Shown: positions 1 through 5,448 of the stretch, piece after piece
Layout: every line of letters starts with the position of its first letter
How positions within the stretch are numbered: the first letter of the stretch is position 1
NCBI GenBank assembly: GCA_002385825.1
Contig: DGEG01000027.1
Location: 486-10,800 of the forward strand
DNA: 10,315 nt
Reading direction: 5' to 3'
DNA from: Firmicutes bacterium UBA3932
GTDB taxonomy: Bacteria > Bacillota > Clostridia > Peptostreptococcales > Anaerovoracaceae
Notes under the pieces: model-generated
What the model was told of the DNA's origin: nothing
Databases searched by the model: none
What the model saw: only the letters and a program-made list of their open reading frames with translations
Made by a program: the position numbers and the translations under genes

Positions 1-36
1 GATGACGTTTTCTTCTATTTTGTTTAAAAGCTTCAT
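1..36 (-). CDS. Start of a gene downstream of the TRAP binding protein, probably the small TRAP permease (DctQ type), partial
   Basis: Only the first 12 codons are present, reading MKLLNKIEENVI from an ATG at 36-34; the frame runs off the window edge. A GAGGAG ribosome site lies at 51-46, 9 nt before this ATG. An in-frame ATG at 45-43 sits almost on top of the site and is less likely. DctQ small permeases commonly begin with a short K-L-L-x-K-I-E-E type cytoplasmic stretch, and a dctP gene lies directly upstream on the same strand. The call is mainly inference from that context, because 12 residues cannot identify a family. The gene would encode the four-helix small membrane subunit of a TRAP transporter, with the large DctM permease expected next. 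Confidence 0.6.
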   Translation of the reverse strand, partial: MKLLNKIEENVI

Positions 37-84
37 AAAACCCATCTCCTCTTGGCGGTTTGGATAATAGAGTTATAGAATTTA

Positions 85-116
85 GCCCGGACAAAGCATC
101 AAGCAAATGCCCGGGC
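85..116 (-). promoter_or_regulatory. Intercistronic hairpin between dctP and the next TRAP gene
   Basis: A two-part inverted repeat lies in the 106-nt gap between dctP and the downstream start codon. The outer stem pairs GCCCGG (85-90) with CCGGGC (111-116). The inner stem pairs GCAT (96-99) with ATGC (107-110), leaving a 5-nt bulge on one side and a 7-nt loop. No U-run follows on the minus strand, so it is not a good intrinsic terminator. Hairpins in this position can stabilise the upstream message or lower downstream expression, which would suit making more binding protein than permease. That role is inferred. Confidence 0.4.
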
Positions 117-142
117 GTAAGGTCAAACAAGCTCGGAAATGA

Positions 143-1186
143 TCATTGATACTTTTCGATTGCCTCCAGGATGGTATTGAGTACTTCCTGTTTGCTCGGG
201 GTATTGGCAAAAGTCTCATAGATGGGCTTGGATGCTTCCACGAAAGCTGCGCGGTCAGACTCGCTGAACTCTACGATTTTGATGCCCGTTTCTTTGATCT
301 GTTCCATATAGCCCGCTTCTTTGTCCCTCAGGGATTGTCTCTGAACCTCTGCAGCCACCTTGCCCGCTTCCTGGATCATCTCTTGATATTCAGCCGGCAG
401 GCTGTTGTACCAATCCAGGTTTGCAACCAAAGCATACAGGAGGAAACCGTGATTGCTGAGCATTAAGTAATCCTGAACCTCATAGTATTTTTGAAGCGTA
501 ATCGTACCGATGGGGTTCTCCTGCCCGTCTACAGTCTTCTGCTGCAACGCATTGTAGAGTTCGGCAAACTCGATGGGAATCGGATTTGCTCCCCAGGTCT
601 TGTATTGCTCCATGAGCAACGGCGACGGCATGACTCGCATCTTCAAGCCCTTCAAATCGTCGGGGACATGAATTTCCTTGTTGCTGGTGGTCATCTGCTT
701 GAAGCCGGAAGCCCAGAAGCTGATGCCTTCAAAGCCTTTTTCCCTGGCATACTTAAACAGAACATCGCCGCCCTCGTTGTCAAGCACCTGCCACATGGTA
801 TCCTCGTCCGGCCACAGGAACGGGAAGTCGGCTACTTCAAACTCTTCTACGAAGGGGGTCAGAACGGATATGGGCTGCAGGGTCATCTGACTTGCACCCA
901 TCTGCACCGCTTCGGCCTGCTCTCTCATGGACCCCAGCTGCATGGCCGGATAGATGTCCACTGTGATCTTTCCGTCGCTGAGCCTTTCAATCTCTTCCTT
1001 GAATGCCACTGCGCCGTCATGCTCTGCGCTGGCTTCCGGCTGATTGTGGCCGAGCTCAATATGTACTGATGGCAGCTCAGCTACATCGCCGTTTTCCTCG
1101 TCCGGCGCTTCGCCTCCGGCGCCGCAGCCGGCCAAAGTGAATAATAACATTGAAAGAACTAATAATAGAGCCCATTTCTTCTTCAA
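143..1186 (-). CDS. dctP: TRAP transporter substrate-binding lipoprotein (DctP family)
   Basis: This is the extracytoplasmic solute receptor of a tripartite ATP-independent periplasmic transporter, which captures an organic acid and delivers it to the DctQ/DctM permease. The N-terminus has several lysines, a hydrophobic stretch and a lipobox LAGC with its cysteine near residue 21, so it should be a lipid-anchored protein outside the membrane. Two family-typical stretches are visible: a GHNQ-type beta strand soon after the linker, and LKGLKMRVMPSPL near residues 178-190. The arginine of the second (about 184) is the usual carboxylate-binding residue. Length, about 347 residues, is normal. AGGAGGG at 1200-1194 leaves only 1 nt before a GTG at 1192, but 7 nt before an in-frame TTG at 1186, so I chose the TTG; the GTG would add two residues. 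The gene follows the IclR regulator closely and precedes a probable dctQ. The substrate cannot be read from sequence. Confidence 0.93.
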   Translation of the reverse strand: MKKKWALLLVLSMLLFTLAGCGAGGEAPDEENGDVAELPSVHIELGHNQPEASAEHDGAVAFKEEIERLSDGKITVDIYPAMQLGSMREQAEAVQMGASQMTLQPISVLTPFVEEFEVADFPFLWPDEDTMWQVLDNEGGDVLFKYAREKGFEGISFWASGFKQMTTSNKEIHVPDDLKGLKMRVMPSPLLMEQYKTWGANPIPIEFAELYNALQQKTVDGQENPIGTITLQKYYEVQDYLMLSNHGFLLYALVANLDWYNSLPAEYQEMIQEAGKVAAEVQRQSLRDKEAGYMEQIKETGIKIVEFSESDRAAFVEASKPIYETFANTPSKQEVLNTILEAIEKYQ

Positions 1187-1199
1187 TTTCACACCCTCC

Positions 1200-1221
1200 T
1201 TAATAACTCTTTAATAACTCT
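1200..1221. repeat. 11-bp tandem duplication across the iclR stop codon
   Basis: The unit TTAATAACTCT occurs twice head to tail (1200-1210 and 1211-1221). On the coding strand it duplicates the last codons of the IclR gene together with its TAA stop. It lies immediately upstream of the dctP ribosome site, so it sets the 18-24 nt iclR-dctP spacing. It probably arose by slippage; no function is implied. Confidence 0.7.
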
Positions 1222-1996
1222 TTGATTTTCCTATATAAATATCATTATGATATTTATCCTCCCCGCATCCATGCAGCATGGAAACTGCTTTCGCCGTTTT
1301 TTTCAGTATGGCTATCTTTTCGTCCACGCCGATGTCCGTTTTGCCTTCCAAAATGGTGATGCTGGCAATGCATTTGCCATCCCTGTTAAACACGGGAGCC
1401 GAGTATCCGTTGACGCCGTCCTGCATTTCTTCCAGGCATGCGCCGTAGCCCTTTTCTTTTATGTCCTGCAGCTTGGCAAGAAAGTCCTCTCTGGTCATGA
1501 TGGAATACTTGGTGTAGGGAATAAATTCCATGTTGTTAACAATCCGTTCAATGACATGTCTTTCCTGGTAAGCCAGGAGCACTTGCGCCGAGACCGCCAC
1601 GGAAAAAGGCATCAGCGCGCCGATTCTCACATAGAAATTGGAGTTTGGGCTTTCTGAAATCGTGTCGATGCACACCACTCTATCCTGTTCCATGACTGAC
1701 AGAAAAACCATGCGACCCAATTGGTTGGAAAGCTCAACCAAGAGATCCCTGGACCGCTCTCTGATGTCCAGGTGATTCAGCAGTCCGCTGGCAATGGATA
1801 ACAGCTTCACTCCCAGTTTGTATCTCTTTGTAATTTCGTCCTGCGTTACAACGCCATGCTCTTTCAGCGAGGATAGAATCCGGTGTACAGAGCTTATAGG
1901 CAATTGCAACTCATCCCTGATTTCCGTAATCATCAGGCCGTTTCTGCTGTTGCCCAGCATTTCAAGAATCCAAATTACCCGATCTATCGATTGCAT
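1211..1996 (-). CDS. IclR-family transcriptional regulator
   Basis: This is a DNA-binding regulator with an N-terminal winged helix-turn-helix (roughly residues 1-62, beginning QSIDRVIWILEML and including LPISSVHRILSSLKEHG as the recognition region). A C-terminal IclR effector-binding domain follows, with the familiar DGVNGYSAPVFNRDGKCIASI stretch. The loop usually reading P-L-H-A-T-A-x-G-K is divergent here (MPFSVAVSAQVLLAY), which may reflect an unusual ligand. AAGGAAGG lies just before an ATG at 1996, whereas the ATG six codons earlier (2014) has no clear ribosome site. I therefore chose 1996, giving 261 residues, a normal family length. The gene precedes dctP in the same direction with almost no gap, so it likely controls the TRAP operon and itself through the palindrome at 2133-2158. 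Whether it activates or represses is not visible. Confidence 0.92.
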   Translation of the reverse strand: MQSIDRVIWILEMLGNSRNGLMITEIRDELQLPISSVHRILSSLKEHGVVTQDEITKRYKLGVKLLSIASGLLNHLDIRERSRDLLVELSNQLGRMVFLSVMEQDRVVCIDTISESPNSNFYVRIGALMPFSVAVSAQVLLAYQERHVIERIVNNMEFIPYTKYSIMTREDFLAKLQDIKEKGYGACLEEMQDGVNGYSAPVFNRDGKCIASITILEGKTDIGVDEKIAILKKTAKAVSMLHGCGEDKYHNDIYIGKSKSY

Positions 1997-2132
1997 AGTT
2001 TCCTTCCTTTGCATTACTTTTTCTCATCCCTGCCACTTTTTCGACTCATCTCGGAACAATTATCTTCTATTTTTCTTATCCATGTCTTATTTTCACCAGT
2101 TTTCTTCTACTGTTACTCATCTTACCGGTTGA

Positions 2133-2158
2133 TTTCCGATTAGCGGAAACTGTTTCCG
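2133..2158. promoter_or_regulatory. Candidate IclR-type operator upstream of iclR
   Basis: Three TTTCCG half-sites alternate in orientation. TTTCCG (2133-2138) faces CGGAAA (2144-2149), and the latter forms a perfect 15-nt palindrome CGGAAAC-T-GTTTCCG at 2144-2158. Many IclR-family regulators bind palindromes with GGAAA/TTTCC arms. The site is about 140 nt upstream of the chosen iclR start, next to an AT-rich -10-like stretch, as expected for autoregulation. Binding itself is inferred. Confidence 0.5.
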
Positions 2159-2263
2159 ATTTTGGCGTATAATAAATCTAGCCTGTGCTTTTACTGAAAA
2201 TTAAGATAATTGATTTTTAAAGCCATTTTACACGCTACCAATTCATTTGTCTATGCTTTTCTT

Positions 2264-2298
2264 CAAAAATCAAAAGGGACAGTCCCTTTTGATTTTTG
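2264..2298. repeat. Family A palindrome, copy 1 (perfect 35-nt inverted repeat)
   Basis: The 17-nt arm CAAAAATCAAAAGGGAC is followed by a single A and then its exact reverse complement. The copy at 3660-3694 is identical over all 35 bases. On either strand it would fold into a strong stem ending in a T-rich arm, so it could terminate or stabilise transcripts. Confidence 0.9.
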
Positions 2299-2311
2299 TA
2301 TTCAGTGTCTT

Positions 2312-2353
2312 TTTGTATTTGGTGTCTGTATTTGGTGTCTGACACCAAATACA
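2312..2353. repeat. Family B palindrome composite, copy 1
   Basis: A perfect 13-1-13 palindrome lies at 2327-2353: arm TGTATTTGGTGTC, central T, then the complementary arm. An extra direct half-arm (TTGTATTTGGTGTCT) sits just before it at about 2313-2327. A more degraded half-arm (TTCAGTGTCT) lies at about 2301-2310. The following CTTGGCACTTTTT matches a spacer motif in the composite at 5255-5330. The family A copy ends only 14 nt upstream. Confidence 0.85.
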
Positions 2354-2399
2354 AACTTGGCACTTTTTCCGCCGTTCCCCCACAGATTGTCTTTGTTGT

Positions 2400-2431
2400 C
2401 AAAAATCAAAAGAAACTGCCCTGATTTTTTG
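2400..2431. repeat. Decayed family A palindrome
   Basis: The left arm begins CAAAAATCAAAAG as in the intact copies. The centre reads AAACTGCCC and the right arm GATTTTTTG, with a few bases lost and substituted, so only part of the stem remains. It reads as an older copy of the family A repeat. Confidence 0.65.
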
Positions 2432-2438
2432 CGCAGAT

Positions 2439-2466
2439 AAAAAGCCATCCTGAAGGGAAGGCTTTT
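2439..2466 (-). terminator. Rho-independent terminator of the C_GCAxxG_C_C gene
   Basis: On the minus strand AAAAGCC (2466-2460) pairs with GGCTTTT (2446-2440). An inner TCC/GGA adds three pairs past a T-T mismatch, and a run of five T follows. It lies about 60 nt after the stop codon at 2525. Confidence 0.8.
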
Positions 2467-2524
2467 CAATAGTTTATGCACAGATTCATTACTCTACATA
2501 TTCATTTACGTTTATGTACAGGTT

Positions 2525-2968
2525 TCAGTCATCTTTCATAATATCATCCAGAATTTTCAACGCCTCCAAAACATAACCGGGGCATCTCTCAAATATAACA
2601 CCGCTCTCGAACGCCTTCTCCGCATCACCGGGCTTTCCAAAATCGTATCCTATGAGATCCCGGCAAATAGTAGAGCCCTTGGCTTCGGTAAACCGGCGGT
2701 TGAATTCAGCTACCTTTTCTCTCATTTTCTCATCGCCCTCAATGTCGCCGGGCTCGCTATGCCCATACTTCATGCCGATAGCAAGCATGGCGCCGGCTAC
2801 TGCGCCGCAGGTATCTCCATTGAACATACCGCCACCGAAAGGTGCAGCAATCCGAGCCGCTTCTTCCTTTGTGTAACCTAAAGCCTCGGCCCACTCCATT
2901 AAAACAATTTGAGAGCAATGGATATGGTTCATAAAATATTCGTTAATCTGTTGTTCCGTTAAACTCAT
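2525..2968 (-). CDS. C_GCAxxG_C_C family redox protein
   Basis: This is a small cytoplasmic protein of the C_GCAxxG_C_C family, presumed to bind a metal or Fe-S centre or to act in thiol redox; its biochemical role is not settled. The four family cysteines are all present: HCSQ at about residue 18, TCGAVAGA at about 54, TICRDLIG at about 102 and RCPGYV at about 129 (numbered from the chosen start). The glycine-rich PFGGGM stretch precedes the second cysteine. GGGAGG at 2982-2977 lies 8 nt from an ATG at 2968 but only 2 nt from a GTG at 2974, so the ATG was chosen, giving 147 residues. It has its own near-consensus promoter and its own terminator, so it is monocistronic. No partner oxidoreductase is adjacent. 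Confidence 0.9.
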   Translation of the reverse strand: MSLTEQQINEYFMNHIHCSQIVLMEWAEALGYTKEEAARIAAPFGGGMFNGDTCGAVAGAMLAIGMKYGHSEPGDIEGDEKMREKVAEFNRRFTEAKGSTICRDLIGYDFGKPGDAEKAFESGVIFERCPGYVLEALKILDDIMKDD

Positions 2969-3052
2969 ACTCACTTCCTCCCTATTTTTATCCGGCGTTT
3001 TTTCCGGTACTTTTTGGTCTTTAGCTGTCTCTTCCGTTACATATTATTGTTT

Positions 3053-3081
3053 ATTCTAATAACGATAGAATATTTTGTCAA
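3053..3081 (-). promoter_or_regulatory. Sigma-A type promoter for the C_GCAxxG_C_C gene
   Basis: On the minus strand, TTGACA (3081-3076), a 17-nt spacer and TAGAAT (3058-3053) match the vegetative consensus at 11 of 12 positions. Transcription should start near 3046, leaving a leader of roughly 78 nt before the ATG at 2968. It lies in an AT-rich gap, which supports it. Confidence 0.78.
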
Positions 3082-3157
3082 TTTGATTGATTTAATTTTT
3101 GCCAGCTCCTCCTATAGTTTTTCCGGCTCTTCCACCGCGGCTTTCGAACGTAATGTT

Positions 3158-3649
3158 CTACACATATTTCCTTGCACCGAGTATATGCAGATATCGGGCA
3201 ACGTCAAACTTATAGGAATCAAGCGGCCGCATCCAGGCGTCAAAACTGTGGGCAGCTACAAAAATACGACCATCAATGATACCGCACACGATGGGCGAGT
3301 GGTAGAAATGCCCGTTGGCATGGCCAAGCTGTACGATATCACCGATAGCCACCTCAGAGGGGGAGGTTACAATGGCATAAGGACCTTCCTTCTTGTTATT
3401 TACAAGAAAGTTGTACAGGTACTGAACCCCGGTCCAGGCGGGCGCCCTGTCGTTAGCGGAATTGTAATACCAACCGAAGGTAGGTGTGTAATTCATTACC
3501 CCACAGCCTGCATAAATGCACTGAGAAACATAGTTGGTGCAGTCTCCGCCAAGCTTTTCGAAATCCAGATACCTGGGATTGCGGTCAAATGCCCACCTTT
3601 CCGCGTATTCAATGGCTTTATTTCTGTTATATTCCGTATTTATAAGCAT
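3158..3649 (-). CDS. Short Amidase_6-domain protein (putative amidase)
   Basis: Nearly the whole 163-residue protein is one Amidase_6-type domain, a papain-like (NlpC/P60-related) fold. It starts with an N-R-N-K-A-I-E-Y-A helix. The presumed nucleophile is Cys37 in GGDCTNYVSQC. Histidines follow in FYHSPIV (His117) and AAHSFD (His134), the usual base region. Family members often act on peptidoglycan peptides or amide substrates, but this substrate is unknown. There is no signal peptide or membrane segment, so it appears cytoplasmic, or it is packaged or released by another route. The ATG at 3649 follows a purine-rich GAGGGAAGGG site. A 35-nt family A palindrome ends directly at that site, leaving no room for a promoter between them. 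It probably shares a transcript with the upstream 126-residue gene. Confidence 0.85.
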   Translation of the reverse strand: MLINTEYNRNKAIEYAERWAFDRNPRYLDFEKLGGDCTNYVSQCIYAGCGVMNYTPTFGWYYNSANDRAPAWTGVQYLYNFLVNNKKEGPYAIVTSPSEVAIGDIVQLGHANGHFYHSPIVCGIIDGRIFVAAHSFDAWMRPLDSYKFDVARYLHILGARKYV

Positions 3650-3659
3650 GCCCTTCCCT

Positions 3660-3694
3660 CAAAAATCAAAAGGGACAGTCCCTTTTGATTTTTG
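3660..3694. repeat. Family A palindrome, copy 2, in the amidase leader
   Basis: This 35-nt repeat is base-for-base identical to the one at 2264-2298: a 17-nt arm, one central base, then the complementary arm. It lies between the stop of the 126-residue gene (3730) and the amidase start (3649). In the minus-strand transcript the stem ends immediately before the amidase ribosome site, with GTCCC followed by a T-rich arm, so it could act as an attenuator. The effect is inferred. Confidence 0.9.
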
Positions 3695-3729
3695 ACGCCA
3701 ACTCCACCGCAACTTGCTTTTGCGTTCCT

Positions 3730-4110
3730 TTACAGCCGGCGGAAGATTTCATTAAGCAGGAGAATCTGAATGAAATCCCTGAACAACCCGCGACGTCGAA
3801 ATCTACGCCGGAAAAAAGGAACGGTGACAGGTTGTGCGTAATCCTGGCTGCCACTCAGTTCAGATACTGATGTTGTAGCCGTATCGCCGCCGGCGTATTC
3901 CGACAGATCGGGATACATGGTAAGTAAATCCGTGTAGATGCTGTCGACGAGCCTTTCGATTACCTCCATGGAAGGCATCGTCCCGCCGTAAGCTTCCAAC
4001 TGATCGCAAATTTCCATAATAAAGGGCTGTACTTTGTAATATATCTCGGGGTAAGCCGGTTCATATGACATGATTTCATCCATCGTGACGTCCATGTTGG
4101 AATTGCTCAT
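3730..4110 (-). CDS. Hypothetical protein with Arg-rich C-terminal tail
   Basis: I do not recognise a named family for this 126-residue protein. Residues 1-70 are acidic and probably helical, with a Y-x-E-P-A-Y-P-E-I-Y-Y-K-V-Q-P-F-I start and a MYPDLSEYA end. A short Ser/Thr/Gly linker follows. The last 27 residues change character to RRRFRRRGLFRDF and a hydrophobic ILLLNEIFRRL. That arrangement suggests an acidic folded part and a basic amphipathic tail that could bind membrane, nucleic acid or an acidic partner. AAAGGAG is well placed before the ATG at 4110, and codon use looks like its neighbours, so I take it as a real gene. It precedes the amidase gene and follows the PyrK-like gene on the same strand. 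Similar short proteins occur in spore-forming Clostridia as far as I recall, but a spore role is speculation. Confidence 0.75.
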   Translation of the reverse strand: MSNSNMDVTMDEIMSYEPAYPEIYYKVQPFIMEICDQLEAYGGTMPSMEVIERLVDSIYTDLLTMYPDLSEYAGGDTATTSVSELSGSQDYAQPVTVPFFRRRFRRRGLFRDFIQILLLNEIFRRL

Positions 4111-4246
4111 TACGCGCTATCTCCTTTCGGGTTTTTAAAAAATATCCTAAAATCCTGCACGTTCTGCCCAAACGCGAGTGTTTGACCCAAAGCTTTTTAA
4201 AACCAACGCCGGCAATTTCACCGTGGATCTGGTGGAATCTGGCATA

Positions 4247-5215
4247 CTACTTAATATATGAAGAAGCGTGGGAAATGTGATTTGTGTTGCATTTGCACAT
4301 TTTGATCCAATCTCCATCCTTGCCGGCCACCGTGCAAGCGCCGCATATACCCTCGCCGCAACATATGCGAAAATTGTTGCTGACAGCCAGCTCAGCACGG
4401 GGCAAACGCTTCCTCACCATATTTCCTATTTGCTCAAGAAAATAATCCGACGTAAACAGAACCACTATGTCGTATTGCTCTTTTTCCAGGAGCTCGCCCA
4501 TATCTTCCCGATAACCTTCTTCGTTCAACTGAATGAAACGAATAGTCCCCTCGCCTTCGCCCAGATAATCAGCTATCAGATCTTCGCTGATCTTTTCCAT
4601 GTCGATGATCAGATCTACGCGGTTTTTCCTCCACAGGTAATTTGCCGTAAGAATCGCGGGGGCAAGCCCAATGCCCTTTGCCACAACCAGGATTTTCTTG
4701 CCCTTTACGTGTTTGAATGTAATGGAATCGATTCCGAGCACTCCGTTTCTGTAGATCCCTCTGACCATTAACTGTCCCTCCGCTTTCGCAAGGGTCTTAG
4801 TTTTGGCGGATATGATTTTTATGGCAACGGCAATGATTCCTTCCTCAATATTCGCTTCCATTACGCAAAGCGGAGTTGCATAGTAAGATTCGCTGTTTTT
4901 ATCACGCAAAAAAACGTAGGATCCGGGACGGCTGGCCTTTATAGCAAATCCCTTTCCTACCCTGAGCCCCAAAACAATCAAATCGTCTAAATAATTTTTC
5001 CTATATACGATCTCCGCGGCAAAATCAGCCCTTGGATTATTGACTCTCCTGTTTCCCTGAATAAATTCATTGTAGACGCATACGCCTTTCCAATTGCAGT
5101 CACAACCTTCCCGGCCCTGAAGCCTGCTGCAGATAAGACAATCGTTAGTTAATGCCAAATAACATGGGCAGTTCTCACTACCCACATCTATACAATCAAC
5201 GCTGTGATCACTCAC
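4247..5215 (-). CDS. PyrK-like FAD/NAD-binding [2Fe-2S] electron-transfer protein with Cys-rich N-terminus
   Basis: This is a ferredoxin-reductase-type flavoprotein resembling the PyrK subunit of dihydroorotate dehydrogenase B and sulfide dehydrogenase beta subunits. It should move electrons between NAD(P)H and a partner. In order it has eight cysteines in the first 50 residues (pairs CPC, C-x2-C, CDC and single ones). An FAD region with RPGSYVFLRDK comes next, then a nucleotide-binding stretch KILVVAKGIGLAPAI. The C-terminal cluster motif is CCGEGICGAC with CKC about 13 residues later. The C-terminal cysteines fit a PyrK-type [2Fe-2S] site. The N-terminal set could hold one or two further clusters, which is inference. 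A GTG at 5224 abuts AGAAGG, whereas the GTG at 5215 has 8 nt spacing, so I chose 5215 (322 residues). No pyrD or other catalytic subunit is beside it, so the partner is unknown and the name PyrK should not be assumed. Confidence 0.85.
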   Translation of the reverse strand: MSDHSVDCIDVGSENCPCYLALTNDCLICSRLQGREGCDCNWKGVCVYNEFIQGNRRVNNPRADFAAEIVYRKNYLDDLIVLGLRVGKGFAIKASRPGSYVFLRDKNSESYYATPLCVMEANIEEGIIAVAIKIISAKTKTLAKAEGQLMVRGIYRNGVLGIDSITFKHVKGKKILVVAKGIGLAPAILTANYLWRKNRVDLIIDMEKISEDLIADYLGEGEGTIRFIQLNEEGYREDMGELLEKEQYDIVVLFTSDYFLEQIGNMVRKRLPRAELAVSNNFRICCGEGICGACTVAGKDGDWIKMCKCNTNHISHASSYIK

Positions 5216-5254
5216 TACCTGCACCTTCTCTCAAATCGTAGGCCCCAGCCCGAA

Positions 5255-5330
5255 TTGTATTTGGTGTCTTGCATTTGGTGTCTGGCACTTTTTACAACTC
5301 CTTGCATTTGGTGTCTGACACCAAATACAA
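5255..5330. repeat. Family B composite repeat, downstream of the carboxypeptidase gene
   Basis: Three direct half-arms of the type TGYATTTGGTGTCT (about 5257, 5270 and 5303) end in an inverted arm. The last two arms form a 14-1-14 palindrome at 5302-5330 with one mismatch. The spacer GGCACTTTTTACAACTCC lies between the second and third half-arms. The reverse complement of the whole unit aligns with 6604-6681 with about five mismatches and one 2-nt gap. It falls in the probable 5' leader of the PyrK-like gene. Confidence 0.85.
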
Positions 5331-5391
5331 CTTTTGCCAAAACCGACTCCGAATTTGCTGCATCGATTACAAGCAGCGCTGGCGCCCAATT

Positions 5392-5420
5392 ACTATAAAA
5401 GTATGCATTAAAACTGTAAT
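5392..5420 (-). promoter_or_regulatory. Possible promoter for the PyrK-like gene
   Basis: On the minus strand ATTACA (5420-5415), a 17-nt spacer and TATAGT (5397-5392) match 4 and 5 positions of the vegetative consensus. Transcription would start near 5385 and carry the family B composite in a leader of about 170 nt. No terminator was seen between the carboxypeptidase stop and this site, so readthrough is also possible. Confidence 0.4.
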
Positions 5421-5448
5421 GAGTGACGAAGGAAAGGTGCGTTTTTGG

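Larger units (their letters stand above)
1997..2524. other. Intergenic region with operator, repeats and terminator, no gene
   Basis: This 528-nt stretch separates iclR from the C_GCAxxG_C_C gene. It holds the candidate IclR operator near 2133-2158, a family A palindrome, a family B composite, a decayed family A copy and the terminator near 2439-2466. Open frames here on the plus strand have no ribosome sites and no recognisable protein character. A TATTAT-like -10 on the minus strand around 2168-2174 could serve iclR, but its -35 is poor. Confidence 0.7.

Noticed and set aside
491..1069. 192-codon plus-strand frame opposite dctP
   Set aside because: It lies wholly inside a clear TRAP binding protein gene and lacks a start site or domain.
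2168..2173. Perfect TATAAT on the plus strand near the IclR operator
   Set aside because: There is no -35 at a suitable distance and no plus-strand gene downstream.
3014..3688. 224-codon plus-strand open frame over the amidase gene
   Set aside because: The minus frame has the Amidase_6 Cys and His motifs; this frame ends in the palindrome and contains no family features.
4205..4235. Possible hairpin after the PyrK-like gene
   Set aside because: CACC/GGTG pairs only over four bases with a bulge and is not followed by a T-run.
4147..4398. 83-codon minus-strand frame overlapping the end of the PyrK-like gene
   Set aside because: It overlaps the C-terminal cluster motif of the PyrK-like protein in another frame, has no ribosome site and extends only into non-coding sequence.
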